Assembly (NCBI GenBank): GCA_905221615.1
Contig: CAJNDT010006015.1
Coordinates: forward strand, 353,922 to 417,921
Length of the DNA: 64,000 nt
Reading direction: 5' to 3'
Source: Symbiodinium sp. CCMP2592
Lineage: Eukaryota; Sar; Dinophyceae; Suessiales; Symbiodiniaceae
Shown here: positions 1-9,485 of the stretch, piece by piece
How positions within the stretch are numbered: position 1 is the first letter of the stretch
Layout of the letters: every line of letters begins with the position of its first letter
The notes under the pieces: generated by a model
Seen by the model: only the letters and a program-made list of their open reading frames with translations
The model's database searches: none
Told to the model about the DNA's origin: nothing
Translations under genes and position numbers: made by a program

Positions 1-420
1 GAGCAACTCTGGCCCCGCATCTCCCCCACAGATGCCAGGATTCTGGCAAGTTTTGAGGCCATTCGATACCTGCCAATGTTTCACATCTCAGGCTTTTACA
101 GAGTCAAATTGGAGCCTGGCAGCATGTTAGCAACCCCGGCTGCGACAACATCAGCAGAACCGAAAAGTGAACACTCATGGCCCTATGGATGCCAGCATAA
201 GTGGAAATTGGAACCTGGCGGCGTTTTGTCAACCTCGGATGCGAAAACATCAGCAGGAATCGACTTTCCTCAAATTCCCAAAATCTGAGCAACCATGGCC
301 CCGCACCCCCGATAGATGATAGGAATTTTATGAAAATTCGATCCTTGCAATTGGTTTGGCACTTCACGCTTTACTTTTGTTGGTTTAATTTGAGCCTGGC
401 GGCAGCTTAGCAATCTGGAA
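1..420. repeat. Degenerate tandem repeat at left edge
   Basis: Three diverged copies of a block starting aatTggAgCCTGGCrGC begin near 107, 206 and 387. A companion block (gagcaac...ggccccgca) begins at 1 and 287, and acatcagcag recurs at about 146 and 246. Spacing is uneven (about 99 and 181 bp), so the copies are old and have suffered indels. The array may continue left of the window. No convincing gene is seen here. Confidence 0.6.
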
Positions 421-1410
421 CTAGATGAACAACAACAAGCAGTAATGTTTGCACCAGTAAGTGTCGCAGTGCTAGTAGCGGTATTGTTGCTTTTAATAGT
501 TGTTGTTCTTGTTGTATAGATGTGGTTGAACCTTCGAGCTTGTCGAGGCTTGAATTCTGTACTAATAGTTCTTGCTAAAGCAATAGTACCTATCCTGACT
601 AAGATACAGGAGCTCTCACTCTTCATGCTCACAATATGGTGCGACTATGCATACCTAATCATCTTGTTTTGCTATGGAAGCGCGCGTGCATATACGTCTT
701 CTGCTTCGTGGGAATTAGGACAAAGATATATCTGAAACGCATTCGCTGTTCCTCTCTTATTCAGAAGCAAAAGACCACTTGGCTCATCAACCATTAACCG
801 GACTCCTCCGCGCCATACTACCAGCAAAGATCAAGAGAGCTGCTGCTCTGTTCAGCAAGACATGAAATGGCTCCTGTCTTCTCATCTCTTAACTGTGCTT
901 TACTTGGTCTTGGTTTTGTCCTTGCACGAAAATTTCACCTGCTATTCTGATTGTAACAGTAGTTGTCTGGTTCCACATGATATGAAGAAACGAGCAGTTG
1001 TTCCATTCGTGTTATGAAGCGAAAGAGGCTCGACACACTTTACTTATGATCGAACTTATTCGGCTTCTACGGAACACTAAGATGTACTTTTGCGATATTG
1101 GCAGCTTGTAGGGGCTCCTTGAGTTCCAGCCACTGATACTCTAAGGGACCAAGGAGCCTTCTCGTGCTTCTGTGTTTTAAAAGGATGTCCAATGAGAAAA
1201 AACACATGAACTATGAGGAAATAGTTGGGTTTTTTGGTGTCTTTGTTAGTCGAGCAGGGCTAAGGCGCTTCTTCCGATAAGCGCAGCCACAAAACCAGCA
1301 CAAGAAATAGAGGTCAGTATATGTGAAGTGCAGAAACCGCAGTAAATCTGGACGTCGACGAACAGATGGCAAGAATGTTGCAGTGGATCATGGAGAGGTG
1401 ACAATACCTA
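421..1410. other. No gene recognised
   Basis: Short open segments only, none with recognisable protein character. It contains some aac/gtt-rich triplet sequence at 425-520. Confidence 0.5.
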
Positions 1411-1745
1411 TTTCGTATATACAAGCATGTATAATACACATACATATCTAATTACATCCGTAATGGCGTGCGTGTATGTGTATAAGAACACACATGCACA
1501 CACATACCTTTCAACCTTAATGATCAGTTTCATAATGATGATAGTGGAAGTTGTCGTCGGCAGTGCTGGTGCTGATCCTGATACTCGTTCCGGTACTGGT
1601 AGCAGTTGTGGTCGTCGTAGTAGTTATAGTCGAGTAGTAGTCGTCGTCGTAGTAGCAATAAGCAGTCGTAGTAGTACTTGTGGTCGTCGTAGTCGTAGTA
1701 GTAGCAGCAGTTGTAGCTGTAGCTGTAGTCGTCGTCGTGGCAGCA
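1411..1745. repeat. Cryptic simple sequence: CA/TG-rich then GTN triplets
   Basis: The interval 1418-1512 is CA/TA-rich. The interval 1545-1740 is an interrupted triplet run (gtc, gta, gtt, gtg, agc) keeping three-base periodicity for almost 200 bp. It is open in several frames, giving Val-, Ser/Arg- or Thr/Tyr-rich readings, as expected of a decayed triplet microsatellite. The open segment just after it (about 1745-1891, plus) reads as ordinary protein but has no recognisable domain. Confidence 0.6.
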
Positions 1746-1891
1746 AAGCACAACGAGGGAGGGAAAAAGAGTGGCCAATGTGGCGTGCTGAAGTTTCCAG
1801 ATGTCTGAAGTGGCATCATCTGAGGCTATCTCAGCTGGACGCTGCACTGGAGAGTGCACGAAGGACTTTGTGTTCTATCCGCTCACTACAG

Positions 1892-3516
1892 TAACTGAAG
1901 CATAGTCCGAGACTGATTGTTTACAGGATCTGAACGACAAAGCGGAGCTTGTGCCTGTCCGGTGCGTGTAATTCAGCAGTCAGCACGACGGATCCGCGAG
2001 GCGCAGAGGCACACATGAGCTCAATTTTCTGGTTTGGTCCAAGACAGCATGAACTGCGGAGTCGCCCAGCACAAGCAAAGACAGCAAGCTCAACTCGGCT
2101 GTAGGGGCCATATAGGGGTGATGCGTCGATTGCATATTCAGCATCATGAAGTCATAAGCTTTTAGCAGCATCTCATGCCAGCACACATGCGACCATGGGG
2201 CAAGGTGCCGCACATGTGCAGGCACCAGCTTTTTGCTGCCGGGAAGCCAGTGTTGGGGCTATCGCAACGGCAGCGCTGCAAAACAGGGTTCTTGAGGTAG
2301 ACCATGGTGTGGAGATCGGAAGCAAAAGCCTGCAAACCGAAGCTTCATGACAGCCCTGTACAGGCAGATGCGCCCAGAGAGGACAGGCCGGCCCGTTCCC
2401 GAGCCACACGTTGCTCGCAGTTGTCCTCACTCCTAACTTTAAGCAAGAGAGACCCCGAATCCGAGGATTTCGGATCGTGTACTTTCGATTCGATCCCCTG
2501 CAGGTGCGGATTTTCTGCGGAGGAGTATGCTCGATTGAAGAAGACTCTTCGCATCACTGATGCGTCTTGAGCTTACTCACAGGGTCCAGGGCTCATTCCA
2601 GCAGCTACCGAAAGAAATGACAATCCAACAGTTGACAGAGAACGAATGCATTGGTGTAGCACCTGGTCTGAGGCAGCCTGTTAGAGTGGAGCTTGCTGAC
2701 TTCGCTGCGCTCTCAGACGACGTGCAGCTTGCTCCCGGGCGTGGCAGGAAGTGAGGACTGCTTGCGTGCTATCACCTTCGAGGTGGCATGCTTTCCCAGC
2801 CATCTGCGCATGGAAGCCTGGAATGGCGCAGAAGTGGAGCTTGCATGAAGCTCGTTCTACATTGAGGCTCTTTCGTGCAGCCTCTCTTCTTCTACTTGAG
2901 CAAGGACCGGTTGTCCAGCCGTTTCCATTCTGCTCCGAATCGAAGATTTCCTGCATTGAACCACAAAGCTCAGCAGAGGAGCGAGTGGGCGAGGGATCTG
3001 CTGAGTGGACCCTTGCCTTCAGCAGTCCGTGCGTTTACTGTTGACTGGGTTAGCATTTTGTCACCGTAATTCTTACGCAAACAAGAAGCTTCCCCCCCTC
3101 AGGAAATCTCTGGCGACTGGTCTATCAAAAGCTACAAGTGCGACAGGTCTGAGCTGGTGTGGTCCCGAGGTATGCAGCCAGCGACCTGTGTGTTGTGCAT
3201 GTGTCACCTCGTTTACGTTTTCGGCTTAGGAGTCACCTACTTCAGGCTCGAAGCAGCGAATTGTGTGAGTTGCTGTTTGAGATTTGGATTTGGCGACACT
3301 TTCGCCTTACATCATGTTGACCAGGTATGGTCCGAAACACACCTGACACAGGAGACCCATCGCAAGAGTCGCAACCAGATCCTACAGGAACCCCCAAGAC
3401 GCCAGGGTTCGTTTACCCTCCTTGCAAGGAGTCCGCTGGAGCCGAGCCAGTGTCTGCTGGTGACCCCGGAAAGTCCTATGAGTCTGAGGATGAAATAAGG
3501 TTGAGTTTTGACTACT
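1892..3516. other. No gene recognised; a few exon-like fragments
   Basis: Plus-strand fragments such as 2560-2752 and 3327-3516 have protein-like composition (the second is Pro/Ser/Glu-rich), but no domain is recognisable. They could be 5' exons of the TLDc gene downstream or unrelated. Confidence 0.3.
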
Positions 3517-3622
3517 TGGGAGTCTCCGAAACTTAGAGGTCCTATATTTTGGTGTCCCTGCAATAATCATCCTTCTATTTAGAGCACTATATTATAGGGT
3601 CCTCTAGTTTCGGAACCCCCCA
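3517..3622. mobile_element. MITE-like element, about 106 bp, imperfect terminal inverted repeats
   Basis: The left end (3517-3545) and the reverse complement of the right end (3593-3622) share the pattern TGGGrG.yTCCGAAACT(t)AGAGG. Its interior has no coding capacity. An element of the same size, with the same TCCGAAA core about 10 bp from the end, lies at 38239-38344. No clear target-site duplication can be fixed by eye. A non-autonomous DNA transposon is the simplest reading. Confidence 0.6.
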
Positions 3623-3849
3623 CTTCAGGTACCGGTGAGCAAGAGCCCGGGGCCCCGAGCTCTCGAATGCGAAGGGCATTGTGCCGCCCGGCGCTCGCTG
3701 CGGCTTCTTTCAGGCTGAGTCTGTTCCTGGAGCTGGCTTTGACTCTGCGACACTGCCACTGTTGAAGGAAGAGAGTTTATGCCTAAGCCGCAGGCAGCGG
3801 TAGCAGTAGCAGGCAGCACAGATTCGCGGGGGCTCTGGCGGACTGTTCG

Positions 3850-4312
3850 GCTAGGAGCGAGATGCATGTTAACGATGCTTTTTATGAACCAATGGAAAGC
3901 TATGCCAGGTGCTTCTGGTCATCCTTTGCAGAGAGATCACCTGACGAGCAGGAGATCGCTATCAAGTCTATGCATCAGTCCGAATCAGCAAGTGTGTACG
4001 TGACACTGCCAGGAGGCTGTCAGTCCCGATGCGATGGCAAGGACCCCGACAAACGGTTTGCGCTGTAGCGGCATGATGACAAGTTGCTCAGAAAGAACCC
4101 AGCATGTAGAATTCCTTCAGCATAGCGGGAGGGTCGGCATGTACTCGCAGCGCCTTCATGTGTTTCAAGTGCAAGTAGTGCCAGAGGTGGCTGCTGTCAC
4201 CGCCGGAGCTGAGATGACGACCCTTGAGGCTTTGACCCGGTGGCTTGAAGGCAGCTTGGGGTCGGTCTCGGTCGCACTATTTGTCCGGCACTTCGAGACA
4301 GCTGCCCGGTAA
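3850..4312 (+). CDS. Candidate exons, unidentified (possibly 5' part of TLDc gene)
   Basis: Two open segments read like real protein: about 3862-3990 (acidic, with FYEPMESYARCFW) and about 4185-4312 (ending in a segment with LEALTRWLEGSLGS). They lie upstream of the TLDc exons on the same strand, so they may belong to that gene. No domain is recognised in them, and splice sites were not resolved. Confidence 0.3.
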
Positions 4313-4756
4313 AAATTCGCCGTCTCGGCGGGACAGGCATCTAGCAGTGAAAACGCCGACCTGGCGAGGCAATCTTCCAATGCTGCCGAGGGCTGTCGCG
4401 GCGAGTTTGGGGCACACTTTGGCGGGCTGTGCAGCTGCAGTCTCAGCAAAGAAACTCTTGCACATCAGACAAGCGCGTCCCGCGCTGCTGCGAACAGGCC
4501 CTGCCGCCCATTCCTACGCTGGAGAGCCGTGTCGCGTCTGCCCCTTGACCGATCTGGGCGCTAGGAGGTTCTCCATCTTGGGCTTGCCGTTCCGTCTTGC
4601 TGCAAGCCCGGCACCTGTCAGGCGGGCCTGCACCTGTTCGGATCTCAGGATCGATAGAATCCCTGGGATTTGTTTTTAGCCGTGGCTCGCGAAGCAGACC
4701 GCAGAGCCAGGTTGCTGCGGGGTTCCGATGCTCGACTTTGGGAGCCTTGAGCCTGG

Positions 4757-5886
4757 ATGGCCTGCGTTCTCGCTTCCGAGCTTCCTCTGTTTGTGGAGCA
4801 GAGGTCTGAAGAGTGGCAACCCTTGTACCGTGACTGGTGCGACGGTATGTCCTTCAATGCCCTGATCAAGGACTGCTGCTTACTACACTGCCACTGCTCA
4901 TCTCCGCAGATAATTTCATTGCCATTTCTTCAGGGTGCTGCCTTCTACGAAGGGCCGGCCTTGGTCCTGATCCGAACACCTGACTCGGTGCTTGGGGCCT
5001 TATCAACGTGGGTCCCCCAAGAGCGATTCGTAAAACACCCTAGAGTCGGATGTACCTGCTCAGAAGGTCCTGGGTCGAGGGAAATGGCAAGTTCGGCGGG
5101 TCCATGGAGAGCTTCCTGTGAAGGCCTAAATCCCTGGGGAGCATCCTCCTGTGCCTTCTAATCCTTGCAGTCTGAGGTTTGCACTGGAGCCTGCCTTCGT
5201 CCAGCCGGAGCCCTCAAAAAAACTAGGGCAATGAGTGGCTTCGACTCGGCGAACCTGGAGACAAGGTGCAAAAGCTCAAGCCGCACAGGGAATTACGTGT
5301 ACTTCAACTCGTAGTGCCCTGAGATTCTGCGACGCCTCGGTCTCGATGTTCGAAGTGCGAAGTCATAGCTGGTTCTCCCTTTCCTCAGCCCCCAGACCAT
5401 CGCCACATCACGAGCCCCGTCCACTTTCCGCTGGTGTGCGTTTGGGGTGGCTTTGGCAAGTAGCTTGTGACCGAAAGCATGGCAGCCTTGCGAAATTTGT
5501 GTTTGTCTCAAGGGCTGCTGGCAAGGTGCAAGGTTTGAAGTGCGGACATCGTAGCCAAGCCTTCATGCCTCACCCAGGCGCAACAAGCACTATCCTCGGG
5601 GGCTCGGCTTTGGCGGACAGCTGGGATTCTGCAGGTGCGAAAATTCTTGCAGAAGTGCGGAATTGAGAGAGTTTGATGTGCCCAGCACTGCCACACATGT
5701 CTCACAAGGCTGTGGCTGGATGCAGACTTTGAGGATTGCTATGTCCTTGAATCCGACGCGACTTACGGACCCGGAAGGCCGAAATTGGACCCTGAACTGC
5801 ACCAGCATCGTTCAGAAAGTGCATGTGCGAGGCTTCTTCCTTCACAGGGAGGCCTTCAGACTCGCTTCGAGGTTCTCAACGTCGAG
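4757..5886 (+). CDS. TLDc-domain protein, multi-exon
   Basis: Separate plus-strand segments spell the successive signature blocks of a TLDc domain, in order: EEWQPLYRDWCDGMSFNAL (4796-4866), a block with GPALVLIRTPDSVLGAL (4934-5016, after a tttcttcag acceptor), LRFALEP (about 5174-5195), RTGNYVYFNS (about 5282-5312), LGFGGQLGF (5602-5630), LWLDADFEDCYVLESDATYG (5709-5770) and TRFEVLNVEV (about 5862-5886, before a GT donor). TLDc proteins of the OXR1/TBC1D24 type are linked to oxidative-stress protection and V-ATPase regulation; whether that applies here is unknown. Frames differ between blocks, so five or more short introns are implied. The ATG at 4757 is the first in-frame methionine of the first block, but exons may lie upstream. 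The TLDc identity is well supported by block order; the exact exons are not. Confidence 0.7.
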
Positions 5887-6701
5887 GTCCAGCTTAGGGC
5901 TCTTGGAGCAATCCGACGCACAGAGACGTCAGGTGTGGGGATGCGGAGGCCTGGAGGTCCGCACACTAGGGCTTTCGCACTGATCCACACGAGAGACTTT
6001 GCTTCAGAGTCACAGGCTGCCAAAGCACAAGCTGCACAACGTGAGCGCTTGGAATCTGCAGACTGCTTAAGACTTCCTTGAAAGGGATCTGCTTTTATGC
6101 ATCGCGGACACCGGTTTGTGCACTTTAGTACTTGTCTTGGCCAGCAGTGGACAGCGTATTATGCGCCGAGACATGGGATCCCGCAAATAGTGTCATAGCT
6201 GCGTGGTACCACCGTGTGCTCAGGCGCGGGAGCAGGCTCGAAAGGCAGGCATTGACGTGCCCGGGACATATAGGGCATGCCAAAGGCTCAGTCTGCATGC
6301 CAGGTGGACAAAGCGCGGCTTTGTGACAACGAGTTCGACAAAGAAATGCAGGCTGCCCAGAAATTTTGCCATTATTCTTTCACCATCTCTCACTGCCAGT
6401 TTGTGGAACATGCTGCGTTAAGGTTCCTTGCCAACACGTTTTCTGCAACTGCGGATTCACGGGAGCCGAACCCCAAGGCGGCACCATGCATGTTTCGGAG
6501 ATATCCCTGTGCCTTCGTGCCTAAAGTCTTCACTGCACTGCAAGGAGGAGCCCGGCACAGCGTCTTGATACGTCTTGGATCGAAGTGCCGTAAAGGCTGC
6601 GACAAGTCGAAAGTCGAATGAGCCGTGACGAGTTGACCCGATCCACAAGCACGGCCCGGTCTTTGGCCAGCCTCGCAGAGCGAATCCCCGAGGCCATGTA
6701 G
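5887..6701 (+). CDS. Candidate 3' exons following the TLDc domain
   Basis: A segment near 6312-6360, preceded by a ccag acceptor, reads DKARLCDNEFDKEMQAAQ. A last segment, 6618-6701, begins MSRDELTRSTSTARSLASL and ends in TAG. Both look like protein and share strand with the TLDc gene, so they may be its C-terminal tail or a second small gene. No family is recognised. Confidence 0.3.
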
Positions 6702-8695
6702 ACTCGAGGACCGGAGCGATGCTCGCTTACAAGCATTGTCAAGCCCCGTGCGCGACGAGCCGCAGAAAATCGTGCGGCAGATGCAACGATGTGCTTCTTG
6801 TGAAGCGCGCAGCTCGCCACAGTGCGCGACAGGCAAGCCTGCAAGCTTTCTGCATGTTCAGCAGGATGTTCCAACTCAAGCTCCATCGTTGCGAAAGTAT
6901 AGGCCCATAGGCAAACCTGGGACATAGTGTGGCACTTCCGTGAGTTGGGGCCGCCATGGCCTGCCGTCAAAGCCTTGGATCATGTGTAAGTAGCAGGGTA
7001 CACTCTGCATACTCTGCAGTGTCAGCTTGCTTCGCTCAGCGGTAAGATCCAGTCGTCTAAACCGCGGCTTGCCGTCCTCTCAGTCATGTGCTGCGAGTCC
7101 TGCATCGGTAAGGCAGCCGGACATGGTGTTTGTCAATTGTCTTGCTGCTGAGGCCGGTGCCAGTGTAGGGTATGCAAGTGCCTTTTTGGCTGAGAGCCGG
7201 GAGTCAGAAAGAGATTGAATGAGGACGGACGTTTCCTGCCAGATACTTAGCAGGTGCGTAGTTGGCCAGATCTACACCTTCGACAAGGCCAAGCTGAATT
7301 CGTGCAGATGATGCCGAACAACGCGGAAGGTAGCTGCGTAGATCTGCGTAGCTCATGGTCATCTACAGAGGTGCCCTTGCCAGAGCCACGATCGCTGCAC
7401 ACACTTTACGCATTCTACGCCGGGCTCTGAGAGAGGCCTCAGCCACCGGCTTTACCTTGTCATGCAGATGTGATCACGCCGCCAGCAGCGATTCCGAGGT
7501 GTTTTCCCACCAGGATGCACCTGAGAGGATGCCGCAAGCTACACTTCATATTCGTCTCCCCGCCCTTGCCGCTAGCGTTTCGGAGGACGCTGGGCCAGCC
7601 AATGATGAGGTTCCACAATCTCATGCTGCTGACTCAGAAAACCCCTCTCCAGTCTCCGGCAAGGGCATACTGCGGAATGCAACGCATTTCGGAGAACTCT
7701 GCCAAGCCAAGTGCATGCGAAGGTTTTCGGCCACGAGTCCAGAAGATGCGGAGAAGGCAAGAGGTTATACTGCGGGGAGCTCGGCTTGGGCTTGCGTTCT
7801 TTGCCGCTCTGCTCTTGTTTAGAAAGCTTGGAACAACCAGTAGAGAAGTCGGCCCCTCCCGTGGCAGAATCTCAAAACGGCACCACATGTTTGCACCCCA
7901 GTGCCTCCAAGAAGGCTCGCATACAAATCATACAGCATCCCGGCACCTCCTTCCGTCCGAGAGTACAGCCAGCAGCTGCGGTCATTCAACACACTATGTC
8001 CTGGCAAGACCTCTTCAGGGCGTGCAGTTGAGCATCCTGCCATACCGAAGCTTCTGGAAATTGATCCTGCCGCCTCGCCCTCAGAAGGAGAAGTCTAAGC
8101 AGAGGTTCCCTGGCCGTCGATTCTATGGGGCCAAGCATGCAAGTGCCGTATTGGAGATTGAATTCTCAGACGAAAGCCCAAGATTTTGGAACTTTTGTCG
8201 ACACAGCTACCAAACTTGCAGGGACAAGTTCTGCTCAAACATTGAGGACGTCATAGTCTCAGCATGCCCGTTGGCTTCACTGCAGGGGTACAACGGTACG
8301 ACAGTTGGCACTGCACAGTAATCTGAGGTTCAAGCCGGACGGGCAAAAGAAGCCAACAAGCTGTACTCCACGCATGAGTTCTTGATCTCCCCGGAGCCTT
8401 TGCCAGATCCCAAGATATAACATCGAGTACGGTTTTCTGCTTGCCAGGTTGACGCAGAAGCCTCTCGGAAGCTCCGATGACGACGTGAACCTGTGACCTT
8501 ACTGGTCGTTTGCATCTTCCCACCCAAATGACATAAGCAAAACCAAAACCGAAGCCCCAAAAACCCACAGTAAGAACATTTCTTCTCATATCATAGGCCT
8601 GGAACATGAGGGTCACATTGCTGTATTCGATCACTTGCCTGTTCAGGATTGTGTTGAGACAATCAATCTGTGGCCATTTTTGGTCGAGGCGATCG
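6702..8695. other. Exon-like fragments, gene unresolved
   Basis: Plus-strand segments at about 7490-7790 and 7900-8098 (ending LLEIDPAASPSEGEV and a stop) have protein-like, partly disordered composition. A further open stretch at 8567-8780 reads GLEHEGHIAVFDHLPVQDCV and runs into the minisatellite. Together they may be one intron-rich gene, conceivably the missing luminal N-terminus of the 7TM gene downstream, but no domain supports this. Confidence 0.3.
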
Positions 8696-8811
8696 CCTCT
8701 TCGGAACCTCCCCGGAGCCTCCTCGCAACCTCCTCGGAACCTCTCGGAACCTCGAACCATGCCTCTTGCATTCCTCAGTTAGGGTGAGATAAGAAGGAGG
8801 TTCCGAGTGCT
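8696..8811. repeat. Minisatellite, 10-11 bp unit, with an inverted copy
   Basis: Five consecutive units close to TCGGAACCTCC occupy 8698-8756 (lengths about 11, 11, 11, 10, 10). At about 8798-8811 the inverted form (aggaggttccgag) follows, so the locus can fold into a hairpin with arms of about 13 bp. Confidence 0.65.
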
Positions 8812-8885
8812 CAATGATTTGAAAAACTTCTAGCTGCCGACCGACACAGATACCACCGTAGATACGTCCACGAGCCATCGGTTGT

Positions 8886-9042
8886 GTCCAGTGTGATGCC
8901 CAGACCCTGCCCCTCTAAGCCCTGCAAAAGATTAGCATTGTAGAGTAATTTCAATATGGATGACCAAGCCCTTCACTTCAACCCTGCCCAGTGTTATGCC
9001 CCTCTAAACCCTGCAAAAGATAAGCATTCTACGATGATTTCA

Positions 9043-9043
<1 letters not shown>
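8886..9043. repeat. Direct duplication of a ~60-bp block
   Basis: Copy 1 (8886-8954) and copy 2 (8985-9043) share CCAGTGTkATGCCC ... CCCTCTAArCCCTGCAAAAG ... AGCATT ... TTTCAA. Copy 1 carries about 10 extra bases. The (ACT)n microsatellite starts directly at the end of copy 2. Confidence 0.65.
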
Positions 9044-9113
<70 letters not shown>

Positions 9114-9262
9114 TCCTCCTCCTACTCGTGCTGCTGCTACTAGTGCCATTACCACTGCTGCCAGTACCGCTACTACTCCACTACCAGCACCACCACCTAC
9201 CACCACTACTACCGCTACCACTACCACTACCACTACCACTACCACTACCACTACCACTACCA

Positions 9263-9297
<35 letters not shown>

Positions 9298-9365
9298 GCT
9301 ACTGTTCCTGCTCCTGCCCCTGCTCCTGCCCCTGCTTCCTCCTGCTACTCCTGCTGCTACTGTTA
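9043..9365. repeat. ACT triplet microsatellite and (ACTACC)n-type array
   Basis: The interval 9043-9108 is an almost pure (ACT)n run of about 22 units. The interval 9109-9200 is a degenerate triplet run. The interval 9205-9298 is an ACCACT hexamer array passing back into pure ACT, and 9300-9365 is CCTGCT-type. Every frame is open, giving poly-Thr, poly-Leu/Pro and, on the other strand, poly-Val. It probably lies in an intron or 5' flank of the 7TM gene. Confidence 0.85.
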
Positions 9366-9485
9366 TTGCTCCTGCCTCGCCATGGAATGAGAGAAACTCG
9401 AGGTACTCCCACACGGTGAACTTTGAGATGGCTACCGATTTGCCAGTCCGAACCATAGTCGCTTTCTGGCCTTTTTGGGACTCCG

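Noticed and set aside
8669-8686. GCCATTTTTGGTCGAG, similar to the spliced leader end
   Set aside because: Several mismatches, and it lies inside a plausible open frame.
8956-9456. Long open frames giving poly-Thr, poly-Val, poly-Leu/Pro over the triplet repeats
   Set aside because: All frames on both strands are open because the DNA is a triplet repeat; there is no codon signal.
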